Shown: positions 1 through 7,422, numbered from the stretch's first letter. The stretch: DNA of 26,179 nt from a virus (IMGVR_UViG_3300032579_001180:1-26179); one strand, 5' to 3'. A program made the numbers and translations. The notes: generated by a model from the sequence alone, not told the origin.

Positions 1-339
1 ACGCTCGTCGCTCATCGCCGCCGCCGCCGCTTGCGGCCCCCCGGATAACGTCTGCGCCACGTGCGCTTCAATTTCGGCTTCGTCGGGAACGTCCATTTCG
101 CCCTCGCCAGTTAACAACCAGTCAACGCAAACGCGCAAAGCCACCGAGATTCCATGCACGACTTCTTGTGAAGGATTTTTTCTCCTGCCGGACTTGAGAA
201 GGCTTATGTAGCCTCGATCTACACCGATTTTTCCTGCGAGTTCAGACCCGCTCATTCCTCTCAATTTCATTGCGTGCGTGAGGCGGCCCGAAAAATATTT
301 TTCGGCAGATAACAATTTATGTTGACCAGTCGCGCTCAT
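1..339 (-). CDS. XRE-family phage repressor, C-terminus cut by window edge
   Basis: Read leftward from ATG at 339, the frame stays open for 113 codons to the window edge, so the protein is incomplete. Residues about 20-75 form a classical helix-turn-helix: the pattern SGSELAGKIGVDRGYIS followed by LLKSGRRKNPS fits the recognition-helix region of XRE/CI repressors, followed by a VDWLLTGEGEM stretch often seen in phage CI-like proteins before the linker. The Ala-rich tail looks like an inter-domain linker; any peptidase or oligomerisation domain would lie outside the window. It is divergent from the small HTH gene at 357 and separated from it by only 17 bases, the usual immunity-switch layout of a temperate phage. 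It probably represses the rightward early operon. Family assignment is strong; the Mu c-like role is inferred from position. Confidence 0.85.
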   Translation of the reverse strand, partial: MSATGQHKLLSAEKYFSGRLTHAMKLRGMSGSELAGKIGVDRGYISLLKSGRRKNPSQEVVHGISVALRVCVDWLLTGEGEMDVPDEAEIEAHVAQTLSGGPQAAAAAMSDER

Positions 340-367
340 ATGTTATCCAGTCAACTATGAAGTTGAC
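321..367. promoter_or_regulatory. Candidate operator/promoter region of the immunity switch
   Basis: Three copies of the hexamer GTTGAC lie between and over the starts of the divergent repressor and Cro/Ner-like genes: plus strand at 321-326, minus strand at 350-355 (seen as GTCAAC) and plus strand at 362-367. The first two form an inverted pair, GTTGACCAGT facing ATCCAGTCAAC. Such repeated sites in the divergent gap are typical repressor operators. The copies overlap both start codons, so bound repressor could block both genes. Clear -35/-10 pairs are not obvious. Function is inferred from placement. Confidence 0.5.
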
Positions 368-527
368 GGGACAACCAAAGCCAACACCCAAGCGGGCAGT
401 CAGTCAAGTGGAAGCCGCCCGCATACTTGGCGTCACTCGCTTCCATCTAAACCACGTTCTTCGTGGGCGTCGCGTCAGCCGCAGTCTGACCGCCCGGTGG
501 AACCAACTCCAGTCATCCGTGAAGTGA
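357..527 (+). CDS. Small HTH protein, Cro/Ner-like
   Basis: A 56-residue basic protein starting 17 bases from the repressor start on the opposite strand. Residues 15-40 (VSQVEAARILGVTRFHLNHV, then LRGRR) make a compact helix-turn-helix like those of Cro, Ner or DNA-binding adaptor proteins. It is the first gene of the rightward early operon, where Mu has Ner and lambdoid phages have Cro, so it probably acts as the antirepressor/early regulator that binds the GTTGAC sites. There is no other domain. The start codon overlaps the operator cluster. The HTH call is good; the exact role is inferred from its position. Confidence 0.7.
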   Translation: MKLTGQPKPTPKRAVSQVEAARILGVTRFHLNHVLRGRRVSRSLTARWNQLQSSVK

Positions 528-552
528 AACCGAACCAAGAAAGAAAAATGAA

Positions 553-1206
553 ATGAAGAACCAGCTCGCACTCACAAAAAAAGAGATCAACCGAAAAGTC
601 GAACTTGAAACCATCGTCCGGCGTGGCGCACAAACATTCGTCGAAGTCGGCGATGCCTTGCTCGAAATTCGCGATTCCCGACTCTACCGCGCCGACTTCG
701 GCACATTCGAAGATTACTGCCGGAATGTTTTGGGGTGGAGTCGCCGTCACGCGAACCGGCTCATTGCTGGCGCGAAGGTCGTCCACAACCTTGAAGCGCA
801 CGGGAATGGGACATCGATGTCCCAAAATCCGGAAACTTCCGAAACGGCCCGGCCGCTGACGAAGCTCCCCGCCGAGCGGCAACCCGCGGCCTGGGCGCGC
901 GCCGTCGAGTCCGCCGGAGGCGGGCAGCCGACCGCGGCGCAGGTCGGGGCGGTGGTCGAGGAAGTGCTCGGCGAGGACGAGGCATCGCACGTCCGCTGCC
1001 CGGTGACGCTGGCGAGGATCACGGCGAGCAACGACGCGCACATGCTGGCCTCGCTGAAGAGCCAGTTCACGCGCTCGCTGCGCGGCGGGCTGGTCGCCTC
1101 GTCGCCCGCGACGCGGCTCGCGTTCTTCGAGTGGGTGCTCGCGCAGGCCCCGAAAGCTCTCTGTCTCCCCGGACAACAACACCAAACCAAGAAAGAAAAG
1201 AAATGA
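553..1206 (+). CDS. Early DNA-binding protein with DUF3102/ParB-type N-terminus
   Basis: A 217-residue protein. The N-terminal 80 residues carry the pattern 'F-x-x-V-G-x-A-L-x-E-I-R-D-x-R-L-Y' followed by 'TFEDYCRNVLGWSRRHANRLI', a helical arrangement common in phage and plasmid DNA-binding or partition-like proteins. Residues 85-91 are encoded by a perfect 18-bp palindrome (807-824), which lies in the linker before the segment LTKLPAERQPAAW. The C-terminal half is Ala-rich helix. The ATG at 553 is preceded by the A-rich leader AACCAAGAAAGAAAA, which recurs exactly at 1185-1199 before the next gene. Its stop overlaps the next start (ATGA at 1203). I cannot name a precise function; a role in phage DNA replication or segregation is plausible. 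Confidence 0.7.
   Translation: MKNQLALTKKEINRKVELETIVRRGAQTFVEVGDALLEIRDSRLYRADFGTFEDYCRNVLGWSRRHANRLIAGAKVVHNLEAHGNGTSMSQNPETSETARPLTKLPAERQPAAWARAVESAGGGQPTAAQVGAVVEEVLGEDEASHVRCPVTLARITASNDAHMLASLKSQFTRSLRGGLVASSPATRLAFFEWVLAQAPKALCLPGQQHQTKKEKK
807..824. repeat. Perfect 18-bp palindrome inside an early gene
   Basis: TGGGACATCGATGTCCCA is exactly self-complementary with its centre between 815 and 816. It is coding sequence in the linker of the early DNA-binding protein, not in the conserved HTH part. It could be a protein-binding site (a parS-like or operator-like target) carried in a gene. The symmetry is certain; any function is inferred. Confidence 0.7.
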
Positions 1207-2075
1207 AGACCACCGTAGAACACATCACGCCGGCGCGCGCGCTGGCATACCTGGAAAAAAACCTGAAGAGCAACCGGACGCTGTCGGCCTCGACCGTGAA
1301 GAGATACGCGGCCGAGATGCAGCACGGCCACTGGATGCTCACGCACCAAGGCATCGCCTTCGACGACAAGGGCAACCTCATCGACGGCCAGCACCGGCTG
1401 CACGGCGTCGCGAAAAGCGGCGTGACCGTGGACATGCTGGTCACGCGCGACGTGCCCGCCGAGCAGACGCGGAACGGCATCACGCAAAGCACGTTCGCGG
1501 CCATCGACCGGCTCAAGCTGCGCAACGTCGGCCAGGTGCTCCAGCTCAGCCACGGGCGGGCGCAAGGCACGCGGCTCGCGAGCTGCGCGAACACCATCCT
1601 CCGCATCGCCGACCGCGGGGCGCTGCCCGCGTCCGTGCCAACCGCGCTCAAAGTGCTCGACATTTACGAGCCCCACATCCTCGCGCTCCTGCCGCTCTCC
1701 AACGCCGCGTGGCCGAAGCAACTGCGCGTGGCCGCGATCCTCGCGACGCTCGCATTCGCCCGCTTCCACCAGCCCAAGCGCGTCGATGCCTTCGCGAAAA
1801 TGGTGTTCAGCGGAGACGGGCTGGAGCCTGGGCACCCGGCGAAGCTCCTGCGGAAGTTCGCGACCAGCAAAGTGAAAGACACGAAGCAGGGCGCGGGATT
1901 TTCCCTGCGCATGGCCCGCGCCACCGCCGCCGCCTACCTCGCCTACGCCGACATGCGCCAGCTCGGGCGGATCCCCGAGAACGACAGCGCCCTCTCCGCA
2001 CTCGCCAGCGACCAGCCCGAGAACGTCGAGACGCTCGCCGCCCTCTCCACCTTCCGCCTGGAGGGCGACCGATGA
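1203..2075 (+). CDS. ParB-like phage protein with DGQHR motif
   Basis: A 290-residue protein starting at an ATG that overlaps the upstream stop (ATGA). Residues 22-72 follow the pattern of ParB/Srx-fold phage proteins: a helix (STVKRYAAEMQHGHW), then GIAFDDKGNLIDGQHRLHG, whose D-G-Q-H-R core matches the nucleotide-binding or nuclease loop of the ParB fold. The remaining 200 residues are helical and not familiar. A longer frame starts upstream at 1131 but would overlap the previous gene by 70 bases; the coupled ATG is the better choice. ParB-fold CTPase, nuclease and regulatory members cannot be told apart from sequence alone. Confidence 0.75.
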   Translation: MKTTVEHITPARALAYLEKNLKSNRTLSASTVKRYAAEMQHGHWMLTHQGIAFDDKGNLIDGQHRLHGVAKSGVTVDMLVTRDVPAEQTRNGITQSTFAAIDRLKLRNVGQVLQLSHGRAQGTRLASCANTILRIADRGALPASVPTALKVLDIYEPHILALLPLSNAAWPKQLRVAAILATLAFARFHQPKRVDAFAKMVFSGDGLEPGHPAKLLRKFATSKVKDTKQGAGFSLRMARATAAAYLAYADMRQLGRIPENDSALSALASDQPENVETLAALSTFRLEGDR

Positions 2076-2269
2076 ACGGCCAAACCCCGCCCTCGCCGAT
2101 CACCTTGCTCAAGAACGCGGACGCTTGCCTTGAGCTCCTGCACCACCACCCCGAGCAGGTCCAGCCGCTGCGGTTTACGGACATGCGGACATACCGGGAG
2201 CTGCTTTTCCGGATCGCCGCGCGGGTGGAAGACCTGCGCGGCGACCTCGACGGAGGACGCGGAGAATGA
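2072..2269 (+). CDS. Small hypothetical early protein
   Basis: A 65-residue protein whose ATG overlaps the stop of the ParB-like gene (ATGA) and whose stop overlaps the next start in the same way. Predicted mostly helical, with the segment 'LKNADACLELLHHHPEQVQPLRF' and an acidic C-terminus. No recognisable domain or membrane segment. The translational coupling on both sides and third positions rich in G and C support a real gene. No function is proposed. Confidence 0.6.
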   Translation: MNGQTPPSPITLLKNADACLELLHHHPEQVQPLRFTDMRTYRELLFRIAARVEDLRGDLDGGRGE

Positions 2270-2463
2270 ATCCCTCCGAAGCCTGCGGATATTTTCTTTT
2301 GTTCTGCGTGTTCTTCACGGTGGTGCCGGGATTCCTTACCGGACTCCGGCACGGCCTTCTGGTGCTTGCCGCATGGGCGTTTTTATTCGCCTGGGCCGCA
2401 GCCGAGGCATCACGCAAATCCGCGAATCAACCACCGGCAACCGAAGCCCTGAAAAACCAATGA
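2266..2463 (+). CDS. Small predicted membrane protein
   Basis: A 65-residue protein with one or two hydrophobic helices: residues 8-24 (YFLLFCVFFTVVPGFL) and 30-48 (GLLVLAAWAFLFAWAAAEA), joined by a short Gly-Leu-Arg turn and followed by a polar tail. It lies in a chain of ATGA-coupled early genes. Small membrane proteins in phage early regions may act in exclusion or host takeover, but nothing here identifies the job. Confidence 0.6.
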   Translation: MNPSEACGYFLLFCVFFTVVPGFLTGLRHGLLVLAAWAFLFAWAAAEASRKSANQPPATEALKNQ

Positions 2464-2651
2464 GCGCCGTCGCCGCCAGCCTGCTGAAAACCGAGGCATG
2501 GATCGCGGAGGCGATCCACCGGCTCCATGCCGCCCACCCCGAGTTGCTCATCGACGGGGTGTATGTGATCCCCGCCGAAGAAGCCGCCGACCTTCCCGAA
2601 GTCCGCGTCACCATCTCCCTACGCGAAGCCCGCTTTCCAAAAAGATCATGA
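2460..2651 (+). CDS. Small hypothetical early protein
   Basis: A 63-residue protein beginning at the ATG that overlaps the previous stop and ending with TGA overlapping the next ATG at 2648. The N-terminus is helical (LLKTEAWIAEAIHRLHAAHPE), and the C-terminal half looks like beta strands (LIDGVYVIPAEEAADLPEVRVTISL, written here only as a description of the region around residues 30-55). It belongs to no family I recognise. Coupling and codon use support it. Confidence 0.6.
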   Translation: MSAVAASLLKTEAWIAEAIHRLHAAHPELLIDGVYVIPAEEAADLPEVRVTISLREARFPKRS

Positions 2652-3487
2652 AAAAAACCTCAGAAACAATTCCCGGGGTCCCGCTACGCCGCGAGATGCG
2701 GCGCCTCGACTCCCTCACGATTCACCCGCTGGCGGCCCGGCTGCCCATGGTTCCCACAGAGCACCTGGCCGAGATGCAGCGGCACATCTACGACACGCAC
2801 ATGCTGGGCGAGGTGCTCGCCATCAACGAGGAGGGCGAGGTCATCGACGGTCGGCACCGGCTCAGTTTCGGGCTCTCCATCGGCATCGAAGAGGCCGAGT
2901 GCGACGTGTTCGCCGAGAGCGACGCCGAGGCGCTCATCCTTTCGCGCGGCCTCGGCCGCAACCACCTCGACAAGGGCGCTCGCGCTTACTGGTATTGGCC
3001 CATGTTCGCCGGACGGGCGAATGGTCGTGGGGGCGACCGCAAATCTGCGTCCAAAAAAATCAAAGTCGAATATTCGACTTTGATTTCAGACGGCCCGCTG
3101 ACCTTCGATGAGATCGGCAAAATCCTGGGGGTATCTCGGGAGATGGTGATGTGGGCGAAGGAGGCGCACGAGATCTTCGCGGCGAACCCGGACCTGCGGG
3201 AGGAGCACGAGCTGGACATCATCCGCGGCGACACGCCGCTAAACCGTCTCAAGAGCGCGATTGCCGGGAAAAAAGTGACCTCGCGGGCGGAGACGGTGTA
3301 TCTCGATATCGACGAGGTGAGCGGATTCCTCGACGGGATGCTTCCCAGGTCGCTGGCTTCGATGAAAAACGGGTTCGCGAAGTGGGAAGGGCTTCCGCAA
3401 GAAGCGCGGCTCGCCTTCCGCGCCCAGTGGCGGGAACTCATCGAGACCCTGCCCGCCGAGTTGCGGGTCTGGAGGGCCGGAAAGTGA
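2648..3487 (+). CDS. ParB/RepB-like DNA-binding protein
   Basis: A 279-residue protein. Residues 20-110 form a ParB N-terminal-like domain: VPTEHLAEMQRHIYDTHMLG, then EVIDGRHRL (D67-G-R-H-R71), then 'LSRGLGRNHLDKGARA', which is the usual ParB continuation. Residues 150-172 (LTFDEIGKILGVSREMV) form a helix-turn-helix. The linker between them (residues 137-147) is encoded by a perfect 30-bp palindrome, with lower GC than its surroundings. It is the second ParB-fold protein in the operon and lies two genes before the transposase. A role in phage DNA binding, partition-like looping or regulation is likely. It starts at the ATG overlapping the previous stop. Confidence 0.75.
   Translation: MKKTSETIPGVPLRREMRRLDSLTIHPLAARLPMVPTEHLAEMQRHIYDTHMLGEVLAINEEGEVIDGRHRLSFGLSIGIEEAECDVFAESDAEALILSRGLGRNHLDKGARAYWYWPMFAGRANGRGGDRKSASKKIKVEYSTLISDGPLTFDEIGKILGVSREMVMWAKEAHEIFAANPDLREEHELDIIRGDTPLNRLKSAIAGKKVTSRAETVYLDIDEVSGFLDGMLPRSLASMKNGFAKWEGLPQEARLAFRAQWRELIETLPAELRVWRAGK
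3057..3086. repeat. Perfect 30-bp palindrome inside the ParB/RepB-like gene
   Basis: The 15 bases on each side of the centre (between 3071 and 3072, core GTCGAATATTCGAC) are exactly complementary; the symmetry breaks at 3056/3087. It is AT-richer than the gene around it and encodes the interdomain linker just before the HTH. It may be a ParB-type binding site, an operator, or an inserted palindromic element kept in frame. The symmetry is certain; the function is inference. Confidence 0.75.
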
Positions 3488-3753
3488 AAAGCCACACCGC
3501 CGGGGAAAAAGCCGCCGCCGTGCGGCGCGTGAATGCTGCTGTCGCCAAAGCAAAGCGCCGGAAAATGATCCTGCCGCTGACAGTCGAGATCTGCGACGGC
3601 GAGGGGGACGTGATCGCCCGGGCGACCTACGAGCCAAAGAAGCCGCTCATTTGGATCGGGAGCAGCGAGGCGATCGAGCGGGTCACCGAGGCGGCGGGCA
3701 TCAACTATTTTTCGGCGAAAGCTTCCACCCGGAATTTCGAGACGGCTTTATGA
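3484..3753 (+). CDS. Small hypothetical early protein, GTG start
   Basis: An 89-residue basic protein that starts with GTG overlapping the previous stop (GTGA). Residues 5-28 are Ala/Lys/Arg-rich and helical; the rest looks like a small beta domain (LPLTVEICDGEGDVIARATY, then IWIGSSEAIERVTEAAG). Its last 49 bases overlap, tail to tail, the end of the predicted minus-strand gene at 3705-3980. An ATG at 3750 overlaps its stop and could start the transposase frame. No family recognised. Confidence 0.6.
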   Translation: MKSHTAGEKAAAVRRVNAAVAKAKRRKMILPLTVEICDGEGDVIARATYEPKKPLIWIGSSEAIERVTEAAGINYFSAKASTRNFETAL

Positions 3754-3980
3754 GCCCACAGGAGATCCACCTTCACCCGGTGCTCCAGCCCCGGAAAATC
3801 GATGTAGCACTGCCCGGCGGTGCTGGCCTGGCCTTCGACCATCACCTCCAAGGTGACATCCCGCCCGCAGTCCCGCCGGGAGACGACGACGCCCGGCAGC
3901 CGCTGGCCATCGGGGAACCGGATCGAGCAGGGGGATTCCATGCCGGGAAAAATGCCGGTTTCGGAGAAAAGGGTCAACAT
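3705..3980 (-). CDS. Probable minus-strand small protein hidden under the transposase 5' end
   Basis: A 91-residue frame from ATG at 3980 to TAG at 3705-3707. It reads like a folded beta-rich protein (SPCSIRFPDGQRLPGVVVS, DVTLEVMVEGQ, QCYIDFPGLEHRVKVDLLW). My hand count of position-specific GC over 3750-3980 gives roughly 64/49/82 % for this frame, the pattern of a real gene here, whereas the plus frame gives roughly 82/49/64 %, typical of a shadow. The plus frame there also reads as low-complexity His/Asp/Pro/Gly. If real, it is the only minus-strand gene besides the repressor, a possible moron, and the transposase would start near 3984-4026 instead of 3750. No family recognised. Confidence 0.5.
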   Translation of the reverse strand: MLTLFSETGIFPGMESPCSIRFPDGQRLPGVVVSRRDCGRDVTLEVMVEGQASTAGQCYIDFPGLEHRVKVDLLWAHKAVSKFRVEAFAEK

Positions 3981-5747
3981 TCGATTTCGCCCGCCGCGCA
4001 GGCGAGGCTGGCCGCGATCCGCGCCGTGGAATCGGCGGTTGCGCGGCGAGGGCTGAGCGTGGCGGCGGCGTGCAAGGTCAGCCATGTCCATCGGGCTAAC
4101 TTCGACCGGTGGTCGAAGCGTCTCCGGGAGCGCGGGCCAGAGGGGTTGGAGGACGACTATTCCGAGTGTGGACGGACCGCGCTGGCGATCCCGACCGAGG
4201 CGGAAGTCCAGTTTGCCAGGGAAAAAGTGCTCGTGCTCAACCGGGCGGATGGCGCCGGGAGCATCACGGCCGCCGCGCAGGCGCTGGCCGAGTGGGAGGG
4301 GTGCAGCGAGGAGACCCGCGCCGCGATCCTGAAGCCGAGGGCGAGCAGGCACACGCTCACGCCGACGCTCCGCCGGGCCTTCGCGGTGGAGGAGCAAGTG
4401 ATCCGATACCACCGGACACCCCGCGAGGTCGAGAACAGCCTGGCGAACCGCCGAGGCTGCATGCGGGCTGGCCGGGACGGTGCACGCCTGCGGGCAGGCT
4501 GGCGGCAGAGTTGGGACGACGGATCGATCAATTTTCTCGTGTGCGTGCCCTGGCAGTTGGCCGACGACGTGTGCTCGCGAAAGTTCGGCGTGAAGCTGGG
4601 CCGCTTCCAGCTCCTCATCGGTATCGATGATGCGGTGCCGTATTGCCCCGGATTCGACTTCACGATGCGCCCGCGCCAGAGTTACCGGAGCGAGGACGTG
4701 ATCCGCGCGATGGCGCGCACCTGGGCCGCCACCGGCAAACCCGCCGAGGTCGTGCTGGAGCGCGGCGTGTGGGAGAGCAAGCGGGTGCAGGAGTTCCTCG
4801 CCGCCGCCGGGGTAGCCGTGACCCGCGCCTACCGGCCAAACCACAAGCTCATCGAAAATTATTTCAACGGGCTCTGGACCGCGCTCGGCGACCTGCCCGG
4901 CCAGATCGGGCGGTTCCGCGGCGAGATGGAGGAAAACTCGAAAATCGCCGAGGCCTGCAAATCCGGGCACAAAGACCCGACCAAGTTTTTCCCCAGGCTC
5001 GACGAGGTGATGAACACGCTCGAACACGCGATCACCTTGCGCAACCGAACCCGCACGGAAAGCGACATCTACGGGCAGAGCATTCCGGCGGAGATCTGGG
5101 AAGAGGAAGCCGCAGCGCGCCCCCGCCTCGTCGGCGACTTCTCCCACCACTACCAGGGCGAGGCCAAGGAATGGACCGTTCTGCGCTGCGACAGCGTTGG
5201 CGGCTCAGTGATGAGCCCGTTCGGCGAGAGCATCAAATACTATTTCCAGAGCGAAGGGCTTTGGCGGCACCAGGGCGAGAAGGTGCGCGTGCATTTCGAC
5301 CCATTCGCCCCGGCGGAGGGCGCTACGATCGTCGCGCTCCAAAATTCGCGGCACGCCCGCATCGGCGAGGTCATCGCCCGCAAGGCCGACTGCATCAGCA
5401 ACGCGCCCTCGCTGGTCCGCGACATGAAGGGGTGGGAAATGGATTTCCGTCCCGAGGCCGCCGACCTCGCCCGCCGCCACCGCCGGACCACGGTGCAAGC
5501 GATCCGCTCCGAGACCCGGGCCATCGAGCCAAAAGGAATTGTAGCCCGCACCAGCACCGCCCGCGATGGCCTCGGCAACTTCACAGAAATTTCTCGTGGG
5601 GGGAAAGCAACCGGCGGCGAGGGGGCGGAGGTTTCCGCGCCCCGCCGTCCGGCCGCCGCGGAGCACGAGGGGAACGCGTTCGCGGCCCGCGTGGCCGCCG
5701 ACCCCCGCGCGGCAGACCTCGAAGAATGGGAGAAAGCACACTTTTGA
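3750..5747 (+). CDS. Mu-like phage transposase (A protein), start uncertain
   Basis: Carries out strand transfer in replicative transposition of phage DNA. A HTH near the N-terminus (about 4020-4120, LSVAAACKVSHVHRANFDRW) is followed by a helical DNA-binding region, an RNase H-fold integrase core (about 4500-4900) and a beta-barrel-like C-terminal part (about 5140-5350). Catalytic signature: Asp in the SWDDGSINF stretch (about 4515-4520), then LERGVWES with Glu (4758-4760) where most members have Asp-Asn-Gly, then Glu in KLIENYFNGLW (4854-4856); spacing about 80 and 32 residues fits DDE enzymes. The motif GQIGRFRGEMEE with SGHKDP is shared with the second transposase. ATG 3750 overlaps the previous stop, but the first 78 codons look non-coding, so the true start may be an unusual codon near 3984 or GTG 4026. 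The MuB-like ATPase follows 101 bases downstream. Confidence 0.88.
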   Translation: MSPQEIHLHPVLQPRKIDVALPGGAGLAFDHHLQGDIPPAVPPGDDDARQPLAIGEPDRAGGFHAGKNAGFGEKGQHSISPAAQARLAAIRAVESAVARRGLSVAAACKVSHVHRANFDRWSKRLRERGPEGLEDDYSECGRTALAIPTEAEVQFAREKVLVLNRADGAGSITAAAQALAEWEGCSEETRAAILKPRASRHTLTPTLRRAFAVEEQVIRYHRTPREVENSLANRRGCMRAGRDGARLRAGWRQSWDDGSINFLVCVPWQLADDVCSRKFGVKLGRFQLLIGIDDAVPYCPGFDFTMRPRQSYRSEDVIRAMARTWAATGKPAEVVLERGVWESKRVQEFLAAAGVAVTRAYRPNHKLIENYFNGLWTALGDLPGQIGRFRGEMEENSKIAEACKSGHKDPTKFFPRLDEVMNTLEHAITLRNRTRTESDIYGQSIPAEIWEEEAAARPRLVGDFSHHYQGEAKEWTVLRCDSVGGSVMSPFGESIKYYFQSEGLWRHQGEKVRVHFDPFAPAEGATIVALQNSRHARIGEVIARKADCISNAPSLVRDMKGWEMDFRPEAADLARRHRRTTVQAIRSETRAIEPKGIVARTSTARDGLGNFTEISRGGKATGGEGAEVSAPRRPAAAEHEGNAFAARVAADPRAADLEEWEKAHF

Positions 5748-5783
5748 AAAACCAACCCGCCGCCGCCAAGGCCAGCACCACCA

Positions 5784-5806
5784 CCCTCTCCCCCGCTGGG
5801 AGAGGG
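5784..5806. repeat. REP-like hairpin between transposase and ATPase genes
   Basis: CCCTCTCCC (5784-5792) and GGGAGAGGG (5798-5806) are a perfect 9-bp inverted repeat with loop CCGCT, followed by GGGGTGAGGG. This resembles repetitive extragenic palindromes found in many bacterial chromosomes. It fills most of the 101-base gap (5748-5848) between the A and B genes. It lacks a T-tract, so it is not a typical terminator; it could affect mRNA stability. Confidence 0.65.
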
Positions 5807-5848
5807 CAGGGGTGAGGGTTTTGCCGGAGGCAAATTAGAAAGAACCAA

Positions 5849-6844
5849 ATGAAAGAAGAAGAAAACGAAGACCTCTTCCGCGAGGAAGTGGCGGCGCTGC
5901 GCGAAGCGGCGATCAGGATCGAAACTTACCGCTCGGCCCAGGGGCTGAGCTTCGGCCAGCTCCGCTCCCGCTACAGCGGGGTCGGCAGCGACCGGCAATA
6001 CAAGCGCATCCTGGCGGGCGAGGCCCCGGCGGGGAGCGCCCCGCACTGGCTGGCGGAATACCAGGCGGTCTGCCGGCTCATCGAGCAGGCCGAGAGCATC
6101 CTGGGCACCGATGACCCCATATACGAGGATTTGAGCCTGCCGCACGCCGCGCGGCTCGCGGTCCGCGACGCGATGAGCACGGACACGCTTCGGCGCCTCG
6201 TCATCATCCAGGCGCCGAGCGGCCAGGGCAAGAGCAGCATCGGCAAGCTGCTCGTCGCGCAATACGGCTCCCGCGTCGTGACGCTGGAGTGCAACGAGAC
6301 CCACAAGGGGAGCGTCTGCGCGTTCCTCGCGGGCCTGCTCGCCGCGCTCGGCGGCACCGCCGACCGCGCCGGGGCCGCCGCCGCGCTCGACCGGGTCATC
6401 GCCCGGCTGCGCGAGAGCCGCCGCACGGTCGTCCTCGACGAGGGCCACCACCTCGGGCCGCAGACGCTCAACATCTTAAAGACGCTCATCAACCGGACCC
6501 CCGGAGAGTTCATCCTCCTCACGATCCCGAGCCTCTGGCGCAAACTCGAACGCGAGACCGCCTACGAGGAGTGCCGCCAGCTCAACAGCAACCGCATGGG
6601 CGAGCGCGTGTGGATGAGCACGCTTCCCGACAGCGACGCGGCCCTCTTCCTGCGACGCCGCCTCGGCTGGGACGCGGCGGCGGCCGCACCGGCCGTGAAG
6701 GCCCTCTCCTCGCTTCCGCCCGACACCCGCACGCTCTCCGCCCTCGCCCTCATGGTCCGCCGCGCGACCCAGCTCTCCCGCGGCGAGCCCGTCACACCGG
6801 AAACATTCGACCAAGCCCGCGAGGCCATCGCCCGCACCCGGTAA
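5849..6844 (+). CDS. MuB-like AAA+ ATPase, transposition target protein
   Basis: A 331-residue protein. Residues 1-75 hold a helical HTH-like N-terminal region (LSFGQLRSRYSGVGSDRQYKRI). The ATPase core has Walker A APSGQGKS (residues 122-129, K128) and Walker B TVVLDEGHH (193-201, D197 and E198), followed by LLTIPSLWRKLE, a sensor-like strand, and a C-terminal helical domain. MuB proteins bind DNA in an ATP-dependent way, pick the target and activate the transposase. It lies directly downstream of the transposase, as B follows A in Mu. The ATG is preceded by the leader AGAAAGAACCAA rather than a strong ribosome-binding site. It is distinct in sequence and length from the second ATPase at 24839. 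Confidence 0.88.
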   Translation: MKEEENEDLFREEVAALREAAIRIETYRSAQGLSFGQLRSRYSGVGSDRQYKRILAGEAPAGSAPHWLAEYQAVCRLIEQAESILGTDDPIYEDLSLPHAARLAVRDAMSTDTLRRLVIIQAPSGQGKSSIGKLLVAQYGSRVVTLECNETHKGSVCAFLAGLLAALGGTADRAGAAAALDRVIARLRESRRTVVLDEGHHLGPQTLNILKTLINRTPGEFILLTIPSLWRKLERETAYEECRQLNSNRMGERVWMSTLPDSDAALFLRRRLGWDAAAAAPAVKALSSLPPDTRTLSALALMVRRATQLSRGEPVTPETFDQAREAIARTR

Positions 6845-6867
6845 TCCCACATTTCACATTCCAAATT

Positions 6868-7422
6868 ATGACAAAAAAACCCCGCATCCGTTCCACCGAA
6901 CAAATCATCGTCACCCGCGAGGAGGCCGAGCTCCTCGTCAACGACATCGCCCTTGCCGAAAACCGCCGCCGCGCCCTGAACGCGGAGATGGATGAAAAAA
7001 TCCTCGCGATCCGCGAGTCCTACACCCCGGCGCTCGACCAGTGCTCCTCAGACATCAAAGCCAAAAGCGTGATCGTCCAGGCGTGGGCCGAGTCCGCTCC
7101 GGAAGAGTTCTCCAAGAAGAAGCACGTCAAATTTTACGCCGGCGCAGTCGGGTTCCGCACCGGGACGCCCAAGCTGAAAACCCTAAGCGGCTGGACCTTC
7201 GCCCGCGTGCTGGAAAAACTCCAGAGCCTCGCCTGGGGAGCGGCATTCGTCCGCGTGAAGAGCGAGGTGGACAAGGAAGGGCTCATCGCCCAGGTCAGCC
7301 AGGGCATCCTCCAGCCGGCCGAGCTCCGCGAGATCGGCGTCAAGGTCGAACAGGATGAAGCATTCTACATCGAGCCCGACCTCACGGTCATCCAGGACAG
7401 GCTCAGCCAGGAGGCCGCATGA
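6868..7422 (+). CDS. gam: Gam-like host-nuclease inhibitor
   Basis: A 184-residue protein with the features of the Mu Gam family: an N-terminal helix (REEAELLVNDIALAENRRR), a coiled-coil-like region to about residue 55, then a beta-rich part (KFYAGAVGFRTGTPKLKTL) and the C-terminal run 'GILQPAELREIGVKVEQDEAFYIEPD' (within residues 150-175). Gam binds double-stranded DNA ends and shields transposing phage DNA from exonucleases, and is related to Ku. It follows the A and B genes, as expected in Mu-like phages. The ATG lies after the leader ACATTTCACATTCCAAATT; its stop overlaps the next start. Confidence 0.85.
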   Translation: MTKKPRIRSTEQIIVTREEAELLVNDIALAENRRRALNAEMDEKILAIRESYTPALDQCSSDIKAKSVIVQAWAESAPEEFSKKKHVKFYAGAVGFRTGTPKLKTLSGWTFARVLEKLQSLAWGAAFVRVKSEVDKEGLIAQVSQGILQPAELREIGVKVEQDEAFYIEPDLTVIQDRLSQEAA

